NCBI RefSeq assembly: GCF_004521985.1
Contig: NZ_SBHZ01000010.1
Coordinates: 142,948 to 206,947, forward strand
DNA: 64,000 nt
Origin: Ectopseudomonas khazarica
GTDB taxonomy: Bacteria > Pseudomonadota > Gammaproteobacteria > Pseudomonadales > Pseudomonadaceae
Direction: 5' to 3'
Shown here: piece by piece, positions 35,848 through 45,080 of the stretch
Layout: each line of letters begins with the position of its first letter
How positions within the stretch are numbered: position 1 is the first letter of the stretch
Program-made: the position numbers and the translations under genes
Notes under the pieces: model-generated
The model's input: the letters and a program-made list of their open reading frames with translations, nothing else
Told to the model about the DNA's origin: nothing
Databases searched by the model: none

Positions 35848-35900
35848 GCCCGGATGCGATCCGGGGCCGCCCCTACCCAATGTCCGGACTGCATCCGGGC
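35848..35900. repeat. second palindromic repeat type before recJ
   Basis: GCCCGGATGC (35848-35857) and GCATCCGGGC (35891-35900) are perfect inverted 10-mers; resembles the TAGCCCGGAT-type REP of pseudomonads. It ends 26 bases before the recJ start. Confidence 0.6.
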
Positions 35901-35926
35901 CACATCTGAAAAGCGACCTTTTGTTC

Positions 35927-37636
35927 ATGCGTATCGAAGCCCGTCCCTTGCCTGCTCAGTTGCCCGACCTGGGCAACCTGCCGCCCTTGCTGACCCGCCT
36001 GTACGCCGCCCGTGGTGTGCAGTCCGCCGAGGAGCTGGACAAGGGCCTGGCGCGGCTGATTCCGTATCAGCAGCTCAAGGGCATGACGGCGGCGGTGGAG
36101 CTGCTGGTCGAGGCGCTCGAGCAGCGCCAGCGCATCCTCATCGTCGGTGACTTCGATGCCGACGGCGCCACCGCCAGCAGCGTCGGCGTGCTCGGCCTGC
36201 GTCTGCTCGGCGCGGCGCATGTCGACTACCTGGTGCCCAACCGCTTCGAATTCGGCTACGGCCTGACCCCGGAGATCGTCGCCGTGGCGCTGCAGCGCCA
36301 GCCCGACCTGCTGCTGACCGTGGACAACGGCATTTCCAGCGTCGAAGGCGTGGCTGCGGCCAAGGAGGCCGGACTCAAGGTGCTGGTGACCGACCACCAC
36401 CTGCCGGGGCCCGAATTGCCGCAGGCCGACGCCATCGTCAATCCCAACCAGCCCGGCTGCGAGTTCCCGAGCAAGGCCATGGCCGGGGTCGGGGTGATGT
36501 TCTACGTGCTGCTGGCGCTGCGGGCACGCCTGCGTGAAAGCGGCTGGTTCGCCACTCGCCAGGAGCCGAACCTGGGCGAGCTGCTCGACCTGGTGGCGCT
36601 CGGCAGCGTGGCCGACGTGGTGCCGCTGGATGCCAACAACCGCATCCTGGTCCACCAGGGGCTGGCGCGTATCCGTGCCGGCCGTGCGCGGCCCGGGCTG
36701 CGGGCGATTCTCGAAGTGGCCGGGCGCGATCATCGGCGCATCACCTCCACCGACCTGGGGTTCATCCTCGGCCCGCGACTGAATGCGGCGGGGCGCCTGG
36801 ACGACATGAGCCTGGGGATCGAGTGCCTGCTCAGCGACGACGAAGCGCTGGCCCGCGACATGGCGGTGCAGCTCGACCAGCTCAACCAGGACCGCAAGGC
36901 CATCGAGCAGGGCATGCAGCGCGAGGCGCTGGCCCAGCTCAAGGACCTGCCCGTGGCGGACATGCCGTTCGGCCTGTGCCTGTTCGAGCCGGACTGGCAC
37001 CAGGGGGTAATCGGCATCCTCGCCTCGCGCCTGAAAGAGCGCTACCACCGTCCGGCCATCGCCTTCGCCGATGCTGGCGATGGCATGCTCAAGGGCTCGG
37101 CGCGCTCGGTGCCAGGGTTGCATATCCGCGACGCGCTGGACGCGGTGGCGGCGCGACATCCGGGGCTGATCAGCAAGTTCGGCGGGCACGCCATGGCCGC
37201 CGGGCTGTCCCTGCGACAAGAACATTTCGGTGCCTTCGCCGCGGCCTTCGATGCCGAGGTGCGCCGTCAGCTCAGCGAGGATGACCTCACCGGCAGGCTG
37301 CTTTCCGACGGTCAGCTCGACGCCACCGAGTTTCACCTCGAACTGGCTCGTGCGCTGCGCAATGCCGGGCCCTGGGGCCAGCACTTCCCCGAGCCGCTGT
37401 TCCACGGCGTGTTCCAGATCGTGGGCCAGCGCATCGTCGGCGAGCGTCACCTGAAGCTGGTGCTCAAGACCGAGTGCGGCAGCGTGCAGCTCGACGGCAT
37501 CGCCTTCAACATCGACCGCGACATCTGGCCCAACCCCACGCTGCGCTGGGCCGAGGTGGCCTACAAGCTCGACCTCAACGAGTTTCGCGGCAACGAGAGC
37601 GTGCAGCTGATGGTGGCGCATATCGCCCCGCGCTGA
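35927..37636 (+). CDS. recJ: single-stranded-DNA-specific 5'-3' exonuclease RecJ
   Basis: 569 residues, typical. DHH-family metal motifs are GDFDADGATASSVG, LTVDNGISS and VTDHHLPGP; the DHHA1 domain has KFGGHAMAAGLSL, and an OB-like C-terminal domain follows. Works in RecFOR recombination and mismatch or base-excision repair. Met35927 is chosen over a TTG two codons upstream. A GCCCCGC/GCGGGGC hairpin (37625-37644) overlaps the stop codon. Confidence 0.97.
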   Translation: MRIEARPLPAQLPDLGNLPPLLTRLYAARGVQSAEELDKGLARLIPYQQLKGMTAAVELLVEALEQRQRILIVGDFDADGATASSVGVLGLRLLGAAHVDYLVPNRFEFGYGLTPEIVAVALQRQPDLLLTVDNGISSVEGVAAAKEAGLKVLVTDHHLPGPELPQADAIVNPNQPGCEFPSKAMAGVGVMFYVLLALRARLRESGWFATRQEPNLGELLDLVALGSVADVVPLDANNRILVHQGLARIRAGRARPGLRAILEVAGRDHRRITSTDLGFILGPRLNAAGRLDDMSLGIECLLSDDEALARDMAVQLDQLNQDRKAIEQGMQREALAQLKDLPVADMPFGLCLFEPDWHQGVIGILASRLKERYHRPAIAFADAGDGMLKGSARSVPGLHIRDALDAVAARHPGLISKFGGHAMAAGLSLRQEHFGAFAAAFDAEVRRQLSEDDLTGRLLSDGQLDATEFHLELARALRNAGPWGQHFPEPLFHGVFQIVGQRIVGERHLKLVLKTECGSVQLDGIAFNIDRDIWPNPTLRWAEVAYKLDLNEFRGNESVQLMVAHIAPR

Positions 37637-37654
37637 GGCGGGGCAGCGCGGGAG

Positions 37655-38521
37655 CTAATTCGCCAGGCCTTCGAGTACCTGGCGCAGCTGTTCGCGGTTG
37701 GCCGGCGAGCAGGGCAGGATCGGTGCGCGCACCTCGTCGCTGCTCAGCCCCAGCAGGGCCAGGGCCGCTTTCAGCGCAGCCGGGTTGGCTTCGCAGAAGG
37801 CCGCCTGCATCCAGGGCAACAGGCGATAGTGCAATTGCCGGGCGCCGCGCAGATCACCCTGCATGACGCACGCGTGCATGCGCGCATAAAGGTCGGTGCG
37901 GACATGCGCCGAGGCCGAGATGGCGCCATGGCCGCCCAGGCACAGGGTGCTGAATATCTGCGTATCCTCACCGGCAAGCACCTGCACCTGTGCGTCCGCG
38001 ATCAGGGCCATGGTGGTTTCCGCATCGCCTGCACAGTCCTTGATGGCGGCGATACTGGCGTGGCGCACGATGCGGCGCAGCGTGTCGCGCTCGATCCGCA
38101 CGCCGGTCCGGTAGGGGATGTCGTAGAGCACCAGCGGGACGCTGGCGGCATCGGCCAGGGTGGTGAAGAAGTGCTCCAGCCCGGCCTGGGAGGGGCGAAT
38201 GTAGTAAGGCGCCGGTACCAGCAGCCCGGCCAGCGGGCGGCGCTGGATCTCCCGCTGCCGATCGAGCAGGGCATTCAGCTGGTTGCCGGCCAGGCCCATG
38301 ATCACCTGGTGCGGCGCGGCCTGGCGCAACACGGCGTCGAGCACGGCGAGCTGTTCGTCCTCGCTCAAGGCCGCGGCTTCGCCCGTGGTGCCGCACACCA
38401 CCAGGCCGGCCGCGCCATCGGCGAGCAACCGCTGCACCAGCCGATCGAGGCTGGCGAAGTCGATCTCACCGTTGCGCAACGGGGTGGCCAGGGCGACCCA
38501 GATACCACTGAAACTGGACAT
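37655..38521 (-). CDS. dihydrodipicolinate synthase (DapA) family aldolase, probable paralogue
   Basis: A 288-residue class I aldolase. The family motifs are VCGTTGEAAALSEDEQ, the catalytic Tyr region LYDIPYRTGV and the Schiff-base lysine IAAIKDCAGD. All DapA catalytic positions seem present, but pseudomonads normally carry the essential dapA elsewhere, so this copy may act on another pyruvate-derived aldol substrate. It is convergent with recJ and has a marked dyad about 85 bases upstream of its start. Confidence 0.85.
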   Translation of the reverse strand: MSSFSGIWVALATPLRNGEIDFASLDRLVQRLLADGAAGLVVCGTTGEAAALSEDEQLAVLDAVLRQAAPHQVIMGLAGNQLNALLDRQREIQRRPLAGLLVPAPYYIRPSQAGLEHFFTTLADAASVPLVLYDIPYRTGVRIERDTLRRIVRHASIAAIKDCAGDAETTMALIADAQVQVLAGEDTQIFSTLCLGGHGAISASAHVRTDLYARMHACVMQGDLRGARQLHYRLLPWMQAAFCEANPAALKAALALLGLSSDEVRAPILPCSPANREQLRQVLEGLAN

Positions 38522-38902
38522 GTGAAACTCTCCTTGCGACTGACCGTCTGGTCGCCGTCAGGGAGGGTGCGGGAGAGGTGCTGGAGGGTATGAACCTGGC
38601 GCCTGGTGTCCTGTCAGCCCATCTGACGGGACAGCGCGCCCCGGTCAAATGAGCGACTGTTTCTTGGATTTCTTGGCAACGACGACGCACGCGCACTGGC
38701 AGGCACGGAAGCCTGGGAGCAGTGAGCTGTGGTCGAAGGTGGCGTACATGGGAGGCCCGTTGCATCAATCGTTCGCCGATGGTGCTTGGCCCGGCGCGCG
38801 GCTGTCAAGCGCGAGCGACGGTAATATCTGGAAGCATTCCGCAGGCTGCCCGGCCAGGGGACGAGGCCTACACTCGAGCGGATTTCCTCAGGAGGATGCT
38901 CA
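38522..38902. other. intergenic region between the DapA paralogue and DUF533 genes
   Basis: About 380 bases with no convincing gene in any frame. It holds the dyad at 38607-38633 and a possible TAATAT -10 at 38822-38827 for the plus-strand gene. Otherwise I see nothing. Confidence 0.6.
38607..38633. promoter_or_regulatory. 27-base dyad, candidate operator
   Basis: TGTCCTGTCAG (38607-38617) and CTGACGGGACA (38623-38633) form an 11-bp stem with one G-T pair and a 5-base loop. It is 86 bases from the DapA-paralogue start and far from the DUF533 start. No T-run, so an operator is more likely than a terminator. Confidence 0.45.
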
Positions 38903-39646
38903 ATGAATACCCGTGGCTTGCTCGATCAACTGCTCAAATCCGGTCAGGAGCTGCTGCAACAGAAAGGGGCGGGCGGTGCGTCGTCGGGGCTGGGCGGCGC
39001 GCTCGGTGGGTTGCTCGGTGGTGGCGCAGGTTCCGGCAGCAAGGGCGGCAGCGATCTCGGCGCCATGCTCAAGGGCGCTGGCGGCGGTGCGGCGCTGGCC
39101 ATGCTGCTGGGCAACAAGCGGGTGCGCAAGGTGGGCGGCAAGGTGGCGGTCTACGGTGGCCTGGCTGCGCTTGGCGTGCTGGCCTACAAGGCTTACGGCA
39201 ACTGGCAGGCGCAGCAGGCCCAGCAGAGTGGCGCGCAGCCGCTCGAGCCGCAGACGCTGGACCGCCTGCCGGCGCCGCAGGCCGAGCAGCACAGCCGGGC
39301 GATTCTCAAGGCGCTGGTGGCAGCGGCCAAGGCCGACGGCCATGTGGACGCCCGCGAGCGTCAGTTGATCGAGGAGGAACTCGGCAAGCTGGCGCAGGAC
39401 GCCGAGCTGCAGGGCTGGCTGCACACCGAGCTGAACAAGCCGCTCGACCCCGCCGATGTCGCCCGCGCCGCGACCACGCCGGAAATGGCCGCCGAGATGT
39501 ACCTGGCCAGCGTGCTGATGGTGGATGAGGAGCACTTCATGGAGCGTGCCTACCTCGAGGAGCTGGCGCGCCAGCTGCAGCTGGCGCCGGCGCTGAAGGC
39601 CGAGCTGGAGGCGCAGGTGCGTCAGGAGCTGTCCGGCGTCCGCTGA
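38903..39646 (+). CDS. DUF533/TerB-fold inner-membrane protein (YebE-like)
   Basis: A 247-residue protein. A glycine-rich low-complexity stretch (about 25-70) precedes one membrane segment (KVAVYGGLAALGVLAYKAYG, about 80-100), then a TerB-like helical domain (about 130-247, AILKALVAAAKADGHVDARE) with acidic residues suited to metal binding. YebE-type proteins respond to envelope stress in E. coli. An AGGAGG site precedes the start. Confidence 0.88.
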   Translation: MNTRGLLDQLLKSGQELLQQKGAGGASSGLGGALGGLLGGGAGSGSKGGSDLGAMLKGAGGGAALAMLLGNKRVRKVGGKVAVYGGLAALGVLAYKAYGNWQAQQAQQSGAQPLEPQTLDRLPAPQAEQHSRAILKALVAAAKADGHVDARERQLIEEELGKLAQDAELQGWLHTELNKPLDPADVARAATTPEMAAEMYLASVLMVDEEHFMERAYLEELARQLQLAPALKAELEAQVRQELSGVR

Positions 39647-39659
39647 TGCGGCGTGCGCA

Positions 39660-41456
39660 TCAGTCCCTGTGCCAGGCGCGGCCCGGCACTCTGTTCTCGG
39701 CCTGCCAGTCGACGTCATGATCGGCGAGGTAGGCGTCGACTGCGGCGCCTACCGTGGGCTGGATACGCTGTTCGCGGTTTTCCCGCAGGAGCCCGAAGCG
39801 CCTGAACTTGTCCTTGACCGGCCCCTTGACCTCGGCGAAATGCAGTTCGATGCCGGCTTCGGCCAGCATCTGCTCCAGTTCGGCGAGCATGTCGGCGGAG
39901 GTGACGTCGATGCTGGTCACCGGCTCGGCGGCGATGACCAGGCGACGCACCGGCGTCGGCGAGCGGGTGATCGCCTGTAGCACGCACTGCTGGAACTGTT
40001 CGGCATTGGCGAAGAACAGCGGCGCATCCCAGCGCAACAGCAGCAGGCCAGGTATCAGGCGGGCTTCCGGGTGGCGCTGGATATCGTGAAAGCCCCGTAC
40101 GCCGTCGACCTGGCCCAGCACCGCGTAGTGCGGACGCCAGCCATCCCAGAGAAACTCGATCACCGCCAGCAGCACAGCAATGCCGATGCCGGGGATGGCT
40201 CCGAAGGTGGCGACGCCGGCGAAGCAGGCCATCGACAGCCAGAACTCCCACTGTTGCACGCGATAGATGCGCATGAGGTCTCGCACCTCGAACAGGCCGA
40301 TCACGGCAGCGATCACCACCGCCGCCAGGGCGCTGGTGGGCAGGTGCTGCATCAGGTTGGGGGCGGCGACCAGCAGCAGGGCGACCGCCAGGGCGCCGAC
40401 GACGCCGGCCATCTGCGTCTGTGCCCCGGCGGCCTCGGCTACCGGTGTGCGTGACGAGCTGCTGCTGATCGGGAACCCCTGGAAGAAACCGCCGATCAGG
40501 TTGGCGGCCCCCAGGCCGACCATCTCCTGGTTGGGGTCGACATGGCGGCCACTGCGCGCGGCATAGGTGCGCGACAGCACGCTGGTGTCAGCGAAGGCGA
40601 CCAGCGCCGCCGCCACACCGCCGAGCACGACGGCGGACAGATCGATGCCGCTGAGCCAGGGCAGGGTGAAGCCCGGCAGCCCCTGCGGCAGTTCGCCGAG
40701 GACGCTGGCGCCATGGCGGGCGAGGTCCAGCAGCTCCACCGCCAGGGTGGCGAGGGTGACGGCGATGAGGATGCCGGGCAGGCGCTTGAAGCGCCGCAGC
40801 AGCAGGATCAGCGCCAGCGTGCCGCCGCCGATGGCCAGGCTGGCCCAGTTAAATTGCGCGTCCAGCACGCCGCCGACGATGGCCCAGATGTCCTGCACCG
40901 GTCCCTGGCTGTCGATGGAGAAGCCGAGCAGCTTGGGCGTCTGGCTGATCACCACGCTCAGGGCGATGCCGTTCATGTAGCCGTAGCGAATCGGCTTGGA
41001 CAGCAACTCGGTGATGAAGCCCAGGCGCAGCAGGCCGGCGACGATGCAGGTCAGGCCGGCCACCACGGCCATCATGCTGGCCAGGGTGATCGCCCGCAGC
41101 GGATCACCTCCCGACAGCGGCAGGACCACGGCGAGAATCACTGCGGTCAGGGCCGAGTCGGGGCCGAGCACCAGGATGCGGCTGGGGCCGAACAGGGCGT
41201 AGGCCAGCAGCGGCACGATGGTGGCGTACAGGCCGTAGATGCCGGCGACGCCCGAGGCTTCGGCATAGGCGATGCCCACCGGCACCAGCATGCTGGTCAG
41301 CACCAGGCCGGCGGCGATGTCCCTGGGCAGCCAGCCCAGGCGATAGTGGAGCAGCGTGTGCAGACCAGGGAGCCAGCGTCGCCAGCCGCGTTGCTGCACG
41401 ATGACGGGAAGCGATTTGTAGTGAGGGGCGGGCATCGCGTGGCGCTCGGGAGACAT
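39660..41456 (-). CDS. SulP-family anion transporter with STAS domain
   Basis: A 598-residue permease related to SLC26. Twelve or so membrane segments span residues 35-430, with the signature ASGVAGIYGLYATIVPLL and FGPSRILVLGPDSAL. The C-terminal STAS domain (about 450-570, VRRLVIAAEPVTSIDVTSAD) is typical of cytoplasmic regulation. Substrate could be sulfate, bicarbonate or a dicarboxylate. The start may be 41456 or the ATG at 41435. Convergent with DUF533, 13 bases apart. Confidence 0.9.
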   Translation of the reverse strand: MSPERHAMPAPHYKSLPVIVQQRGWRRWLPGLHTLLHYRLGWLPRDIAAGLVLTSMLVPVGIAYAEASGVAGIYGLYATIVPLLAYALFGPSRILVLGPDSALTAVILAVVLPLSGGDPLRAITLASMMAVVAGLTCIVAGLLRLGFITELLSKPIRYGYMNGIALSVVISQTPKLLGFSIDSQGPVQDIWAIVGGVLDAQFNWASLAIGGGTLALILLLRRFKRLPGILIAVTLATLAVELLDLARHGASVLGELPQGLPGFTLPWLSGIDLSAVVLGGVAAALVAFADTSVLSRTYAARSGRHVDPNQEMVGLGAANLIGGFFQGFPISSSSSRTPVAEAAGAQTQMAGVVGALAVALLLVAAPNLMQHLPTSALAAVVIAAVIGLFEVRDLMRIYRVQQWEFWLSMACFAGVATFGAIPGIGIAVLLAVIEFLWDGWRPHYAVLGQVDGVRGFHDIQRHPEARLIPGLLLLRWDAPLFFANAEQFQQCVLQAITRSPTPVRRLVIAAEPVTSIDVTSADMLAELEQMLAEAGIELHFAEVKGPVKDKFRRFGLLRENREQRIQPTVGAAVDAYLADHDVDWQAENRVPGRAWHRD

Positions 41457-41641
41457 CTGCCTAGTAAAGCGCAGAGTAGGGGCGCCTCACCAGCCTGGCG
41501 GCGTTGCACTGTCTTGCCGGTGTTTCCGCAGAGGTTCTGCAGGGATATTCACGCGCTGCATGTCAGACCAAAAGATCATACTGTTGCGACGCGATGCCCG
41601 TTAGGCTCGGGGTTTCGATCCGCCGCCTCGCGAGGATGCTC

Positions 41642-43294
41642 ATGGCGCAGTTGCCCCTGGAGAGTTACGACTACCTGATCGTCGGTGCCGGCCCGGCCGG
41701 TTGCCTGCTGGCCAATCGTCTGTCCGCAGACCCCTCCGTCAGCGTGTTGCTGATCGAGGCCGGCGGCCCGGACAACTACCCCTGGATCCACATCCCGGTC
41801 GGTTACCTCTACTGCATCGGCAATCCGCGTACCGACTGGTGCTACAGCACCGAGGCGGACCCCGGCCTGCACGGTCGTTCGCTGAAGTACCCGCGTGGGC
41901 GGGTGCTCGGCGGCAGCTCCTCGATCAACGGCATGATCTACATGCGCGGGCAGGCTGCCGACTATGACGGCTGGGCGGCGGCGGGCAACCCGGGCTGGGC
42001 CTGGCGCGACGTGCTGCCCCTGTTCAAGCGCTCGGAGAACCATTTTGCCGGAGCCAGCGAACTGCATGGCGCTGATGGCGAGTGGCGGGTCGAGCGCCAG
42101 CGCCTGTCCTGGGAGATTCTCGAGGCCTTCCGCCACGCGGCGGCGCAGCGCGGCATCGCCAGCATCGACGACTTCAATGGCGGCGACAACGAAGGGTGCG
42201 GTTACTTCCAGGTCAATCAGCGACACGGCGTGCGCTGGAACGCCTCGAAAGCCTTTCTGCGCGATATCGGCCAGCGCCCCAATCTGCAGGTGCTGACCGG
42301 TGCCGAGGCCGAGCGCCTGGAGCTGGAGCAGAGTCGCGCCAGCGCCGTGCAGCTGCGCTGGCAGGGGCGGGCACTGCGCATCGCCGCGCGCCGCGAAGTG
42401 CTTCTGTGCGCCGGCGCCATTGGCTCGCCGGCCTTGCTGCAGCGCTCGGGTATCGGCCCGCGACCGCTGCTGGAACGGCTGGGGATCGGTGTGCGCCACG
42501 AACTGCCAGGGGTGGGTGCGAATCTGCAGGATCACCTGCAACTGCGCCTGATCTACCGCATCGAGGGGGTGAAGACGCTGAACCGCATCGCCGCAACGCC
42601 CTGGGGCAAGCTGGGCATGGGACTGGAGTACCTGCTCAAGCGCAGCGGGCCGCTGTCGATGGCGCCCAGCCAGCTCGGCGCCTTCGCCAAATCCGACCCC
42701 GGTCAGGCGCGCGCCAACCTGCAATATCACGTGCAGCCGTTGTCGCTGGAACGCTTTGGCGAGCCATTGCATGACTTCCCCGCGTTCACCGCGTCGGTCT
42801 GCAACCTGCGCCCGGAGAGCCGTGGCTGCGTCGAAATCCGCTCGGCGGACGCCAGTGTCGCGCCGGCGATCCGCCCCAACTACCTGAGTGACGAGCGCGA
42901 TCTGCAGGTGGCCGCCGATGCGATTCGCCTGACCCGCGAGATTGCCGCAGCCCCGGCACTGGTCCCCTACCACCCGCAGGAATACAAGCCGGGGCCGGAC
43001 TATCGCAGCGACGCGGACCTGCGGCAGGCGGCGGGGGAGATCGGCACCACCATCTTCCACCCCGTCGGCACCTGTGCGATGGGCCAGGGGCGCGACGCCG
43101 TGGTCGATGCGCGTCTGCGCGTGCACGGCATTGCCGGTCTGCGCGTGGTCGACGCGTCGATCATGCCGAGCATCACCTCCGGCAACACCTGCTCGCCGGT
43201 ACTGATGATCGCCGAGAAGGCCGCGCAGATGATCGCCGAGGATGCGCAGCGCCCGGCGAGCGTCGTTGCGCCCCAGGCCGTCGCGCTCAGCTGA
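41642..43294 (+). CDS. GMC-family FAD-dependent oxidoreductase (choline/alcohol dehydrogenase-like)
   Basis: 550 residues. The N-terminal FAD site is DYLIVGAGPAGCLLANRLS with LLIEAG; the GMC signature 1 is RGRVLGGSSSINGMIYMRG and signature 2 is GAIGSPALLQRSGIG. The catalytic His is in HPVGTCAMG and the Asn/His partner in SGNTCSPVLMIAEKAA. ATG 41642 is preferred for its GAGG spacing; ATG 41636 is two codons upstream. Substrate alcohol unknown; no betaine genes nearby. Its last 8 bases overlap the convergent cyclase gene. Confidence 0.9.
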   Translation: MAQLPLESYDYLIVGAGPAGCLLANRLSADPSVSVLLIEAGGPDNYPWIHIPVGYLYCIGNPRTDWCYSTEADPGLHGRSLKYPRGRVLGGSSSINGMIYMRGQAADYDGWAAAGNPGWAWRDVLPLFKRSENHFAGASELHGADGEWRVERQRLSWEILEAFRHAAAQRGIASIDDFNGGDNEGCGYFQVNQRHGVRWNASKAFLRDIGQRPNLQVLTGAEAERLELEQSRASAVQLRWQGRALRIAARREVLLCAGAIGSPALLQRSGIGPRPLLERLGIGVRHELPGVGANLQDHLQLRLIYRIEGVKTLNRIAATPWGKLGMGLEYLLKRSGPLSMAPSQLGAFAKSDPGQARANLQYHVQPLSLERFGEPLHDFPAFTASVCNLRPESRGCVEIRSADASVAPAIRPNYLSDERDLQVAADAIRLTREIAAAPALVPYHPQEYKPGPDYRSDADLRQAAGEIGTTIFHPVGTCAMGQGRDAVVDARLRVHGIAGLRVVDASIMPSITSGNTCSPVLMIAEKAAQMIAEDAQRPASVVAPQAVALS

Positions 43295-44930
43295 GGTCAG
43301 CCGCTGGCTGATGAAAGCGGGCGCAGTTGCGCCCCCCGTGCTTGGCCTGGTAGAGCGCCAGGTCGGCCAGTTGCAGGACGTTGCCCAGGTTGTCGTGATC
43401 CTGTGGCCAGATCGCGCCGCCGACACTGCAGCCGATGTTGACCTGTCCCGCCTCCAGCGTGATGGGCATGCCGAGCGCGGCGATGGTGCGTTCGGCCACC
43501 AGCTGAGCATGACGCTGGGCGTCCTGCTCGGGCACCAGCAGCACCATCACGAACTCGTCGCCACCCAGGCGCGCGACCATGTCGCCCTCGCGCAGGCAGT
43601 GGCGCAGGCGCTGTGCGACTTCGGCCAGCAGTTGGTCGCCAGCCGCGTGGCCATGGCTGTCGTTGATCGGTTTGAAGCCGTCCAGGTCGAGGTACAGCAG
43701 GGCCAGGCAGCCCTGCAGCAGGCGGCTGCGCTGCTGTGCCAGGGGCAGGAATTTCTCCAGGGCGATGCGGTTGGGCAACCCGGTGAGCGCATCGTGGTGA
43801 GCCAGGCTTTCCATCACGCCGAGGGCCGTCTGCTGCTGGGTCAGGCTTTCCACCAGGTGGCGGATCGAATGGCTCAGCTGGCGTACTTCGCGGCTGCCCT
43901 GCAATTCGGGGATTTCCGTCGCCTCGCCGGCGCTGAGGCGATCCGCTGCGCTGGCGATGTCCTGCAGCGGGCGGGTGAAGTAGCCGCTGATCAGCCAGCC
44001 GAGAAAGGCGAAGATCATCGCCAGTCCGCCACCGATGAACAGGATGTTGGTGCGCAGCTCATGGGCCGGGGCATAGGCCTGCTCCAGCGACTGGCGCGCG
44101 ACCACCGTCCAGCCCAGGCCGGGGTAGTCCTGATAACCCTGGCTCAGGGTGAGGCCAGTCAGGTATTCCTCGCCATCGGGCCAGCGCTGAATCCTCCAGC
44201 GGCTCTGGCCAGGCTGCAGTTCGCCGAGAACGGGCAACTCCAGCTTCTGGCCGATCATGGCGCGCGGGCCGAGAAGGATGCTGTGATCCTGACCGATCAC
44301 GAAGAACTCGACCAGGTGGCGGTCCTGGCTCGGCGCCAGGATCGACCGGCGCACCTCGTCGGCCCAGGCCCAGGACAGGTGGCTGGCCAGCACGCCGACC
44401 AGATTGCCGTCGCTCCCATGAATCGGCAGGCTGATATCGACGAACTTCATCGCCTCGCCCGTCGGGTTGGGCAACAGGTTGGCGAGCAGCACCGCGTCAT
44501 GCACATCGCCGATGAACAGGCCGTCGCGGCCCTGGAGGTAGACGGGCCGCTGGGCGATGCTGACACCCTCGAGCACGCCGTTGCTGGAGGCCAGGACCAG
44601 GCCTTGCGGGTCGGTAAAGCCGATCCAGGACATGCTCGGCATTTCCTGCTGCAGGCTGTCCAGCAGGCGGCGTATCTCGCGCGAGTCGTTCGGCGCGAGC
44701 AGCGCCTGCTGGCTGCCAAGGAGGCGCAGTACGGAGGCCCGCGAGGCCATGTCGCGGTCGAGACGACCGACCATGGCGAACGACACCTCCGCCAGGTCGC
44801 CGCCGACGTTCTGGCGAATCTGCTGGCTGCTGTGCTGGCTGATCAACGACCCCAGCAGGGCGCAGAGCAGGCTGACCAGGACGGCGATGAACAGGGCGAT
44901 ATGGCTGCGCATGCTGTGTGATGGGAGCAT
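43287..44930 (-). CDS. membrane diguanylate cyclase with periplasmic sensor and HAMP
   Basis: 547 residues. TM1 about 8-30; periplasmic Cache-like sensor about 35-290; TM2 (LFIGGGLAMIFAFLGWLISGYF) about 293-315; HAMP about 315-370; GGDEF domain about 380-540 with an intact ARLGGDEFVMVLL, so it should make c-di-GMP. No EAL domain. The start is uncertain between 44930 and 44912. A different sensor pathway (wsp) occupies the position next to prfB in P. aeruginosa. Confidence 0.9.
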   Translation of the reverse strand: MLPSHSMRSHIALFIAVLVSLLCALLGSLISQHSSQQIRQNVGGDLAEVSFAMVGRLDRDMASRASVLRLLGSQQALLAPNDSREIRRLLDSLQQEMPSMSWIGFTDPQGLVLASSNGVLEGVSIAQRPVYLQGRDGLFIGDVHDAVLLANLLPNPTGEAMKFVDISLPIHGSDGNLVGVLASHLSWAWADEVRRSILAPSQDRHLVEFFVIGQDHSILLGPRAMIGQKLELPVLGELQPGQSRWRIQRWPDGEEYLTGLTLSQGYQDYPGLGWTVVARQSLEQAYAPAHELRTNILFIGGGLAMIFAFLGWLISGYFTRPLQDIASAADRLSAGEATEIPELQGSREVRQLSHSIRHLVESLTQQQTALGVMESLAHHDALTGLPNRIALEKFLPLAQQRSRLLQGCLALLYLDLDGFKPINDSHGHAAGDQLLAEVAQRLRHCLREGDMVARLGGDEFVMVLLVPEQDAQRHAQLVAERTIAALGMPITLEAGQVNIGCSVGGAIWPQDHDNLGNVLQLADLALYQAKHGGRNCARFHQPAADLS

Positions 44931-45010
44931 GGGGTGGGGCTCGTCTGAAGTCGTCAGCTCAGTATATGCACCGTTGATCCAGAGAGTTGCGATTGACAGC
45001 CGATAGTGGG

Positions 45011-45039
45011 CTGCCAGCCTGGGCCGGCTCGGGTATAAT
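45011..45039 (+). promoter_or_regulatory. prfB promoter
   Basis: CTGCCA (45011-45016), 17-base spacer, perfect TATAAT (45034-45039), 42 bases before the prfB ATG. Confidence 0.6.
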
Positions 45040-45080
45040 CGCCGGCTTTTCCGTCCGATTTGCCGCGAGCGCCGACCACC

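Noticed and set aside
38649..38906. Possible 85-residue gene between the DapA paralogue and DUF533
   Set aside because: No Shine-Dalgarno, no recognisable features, overlaps the DUF533 leader.
44993..44998. Perfect TTGACA before prfB
   Set aside because: No -10 at proper spacing; the TATAAT at 45034 pairs better with CTGCCA at 45011.
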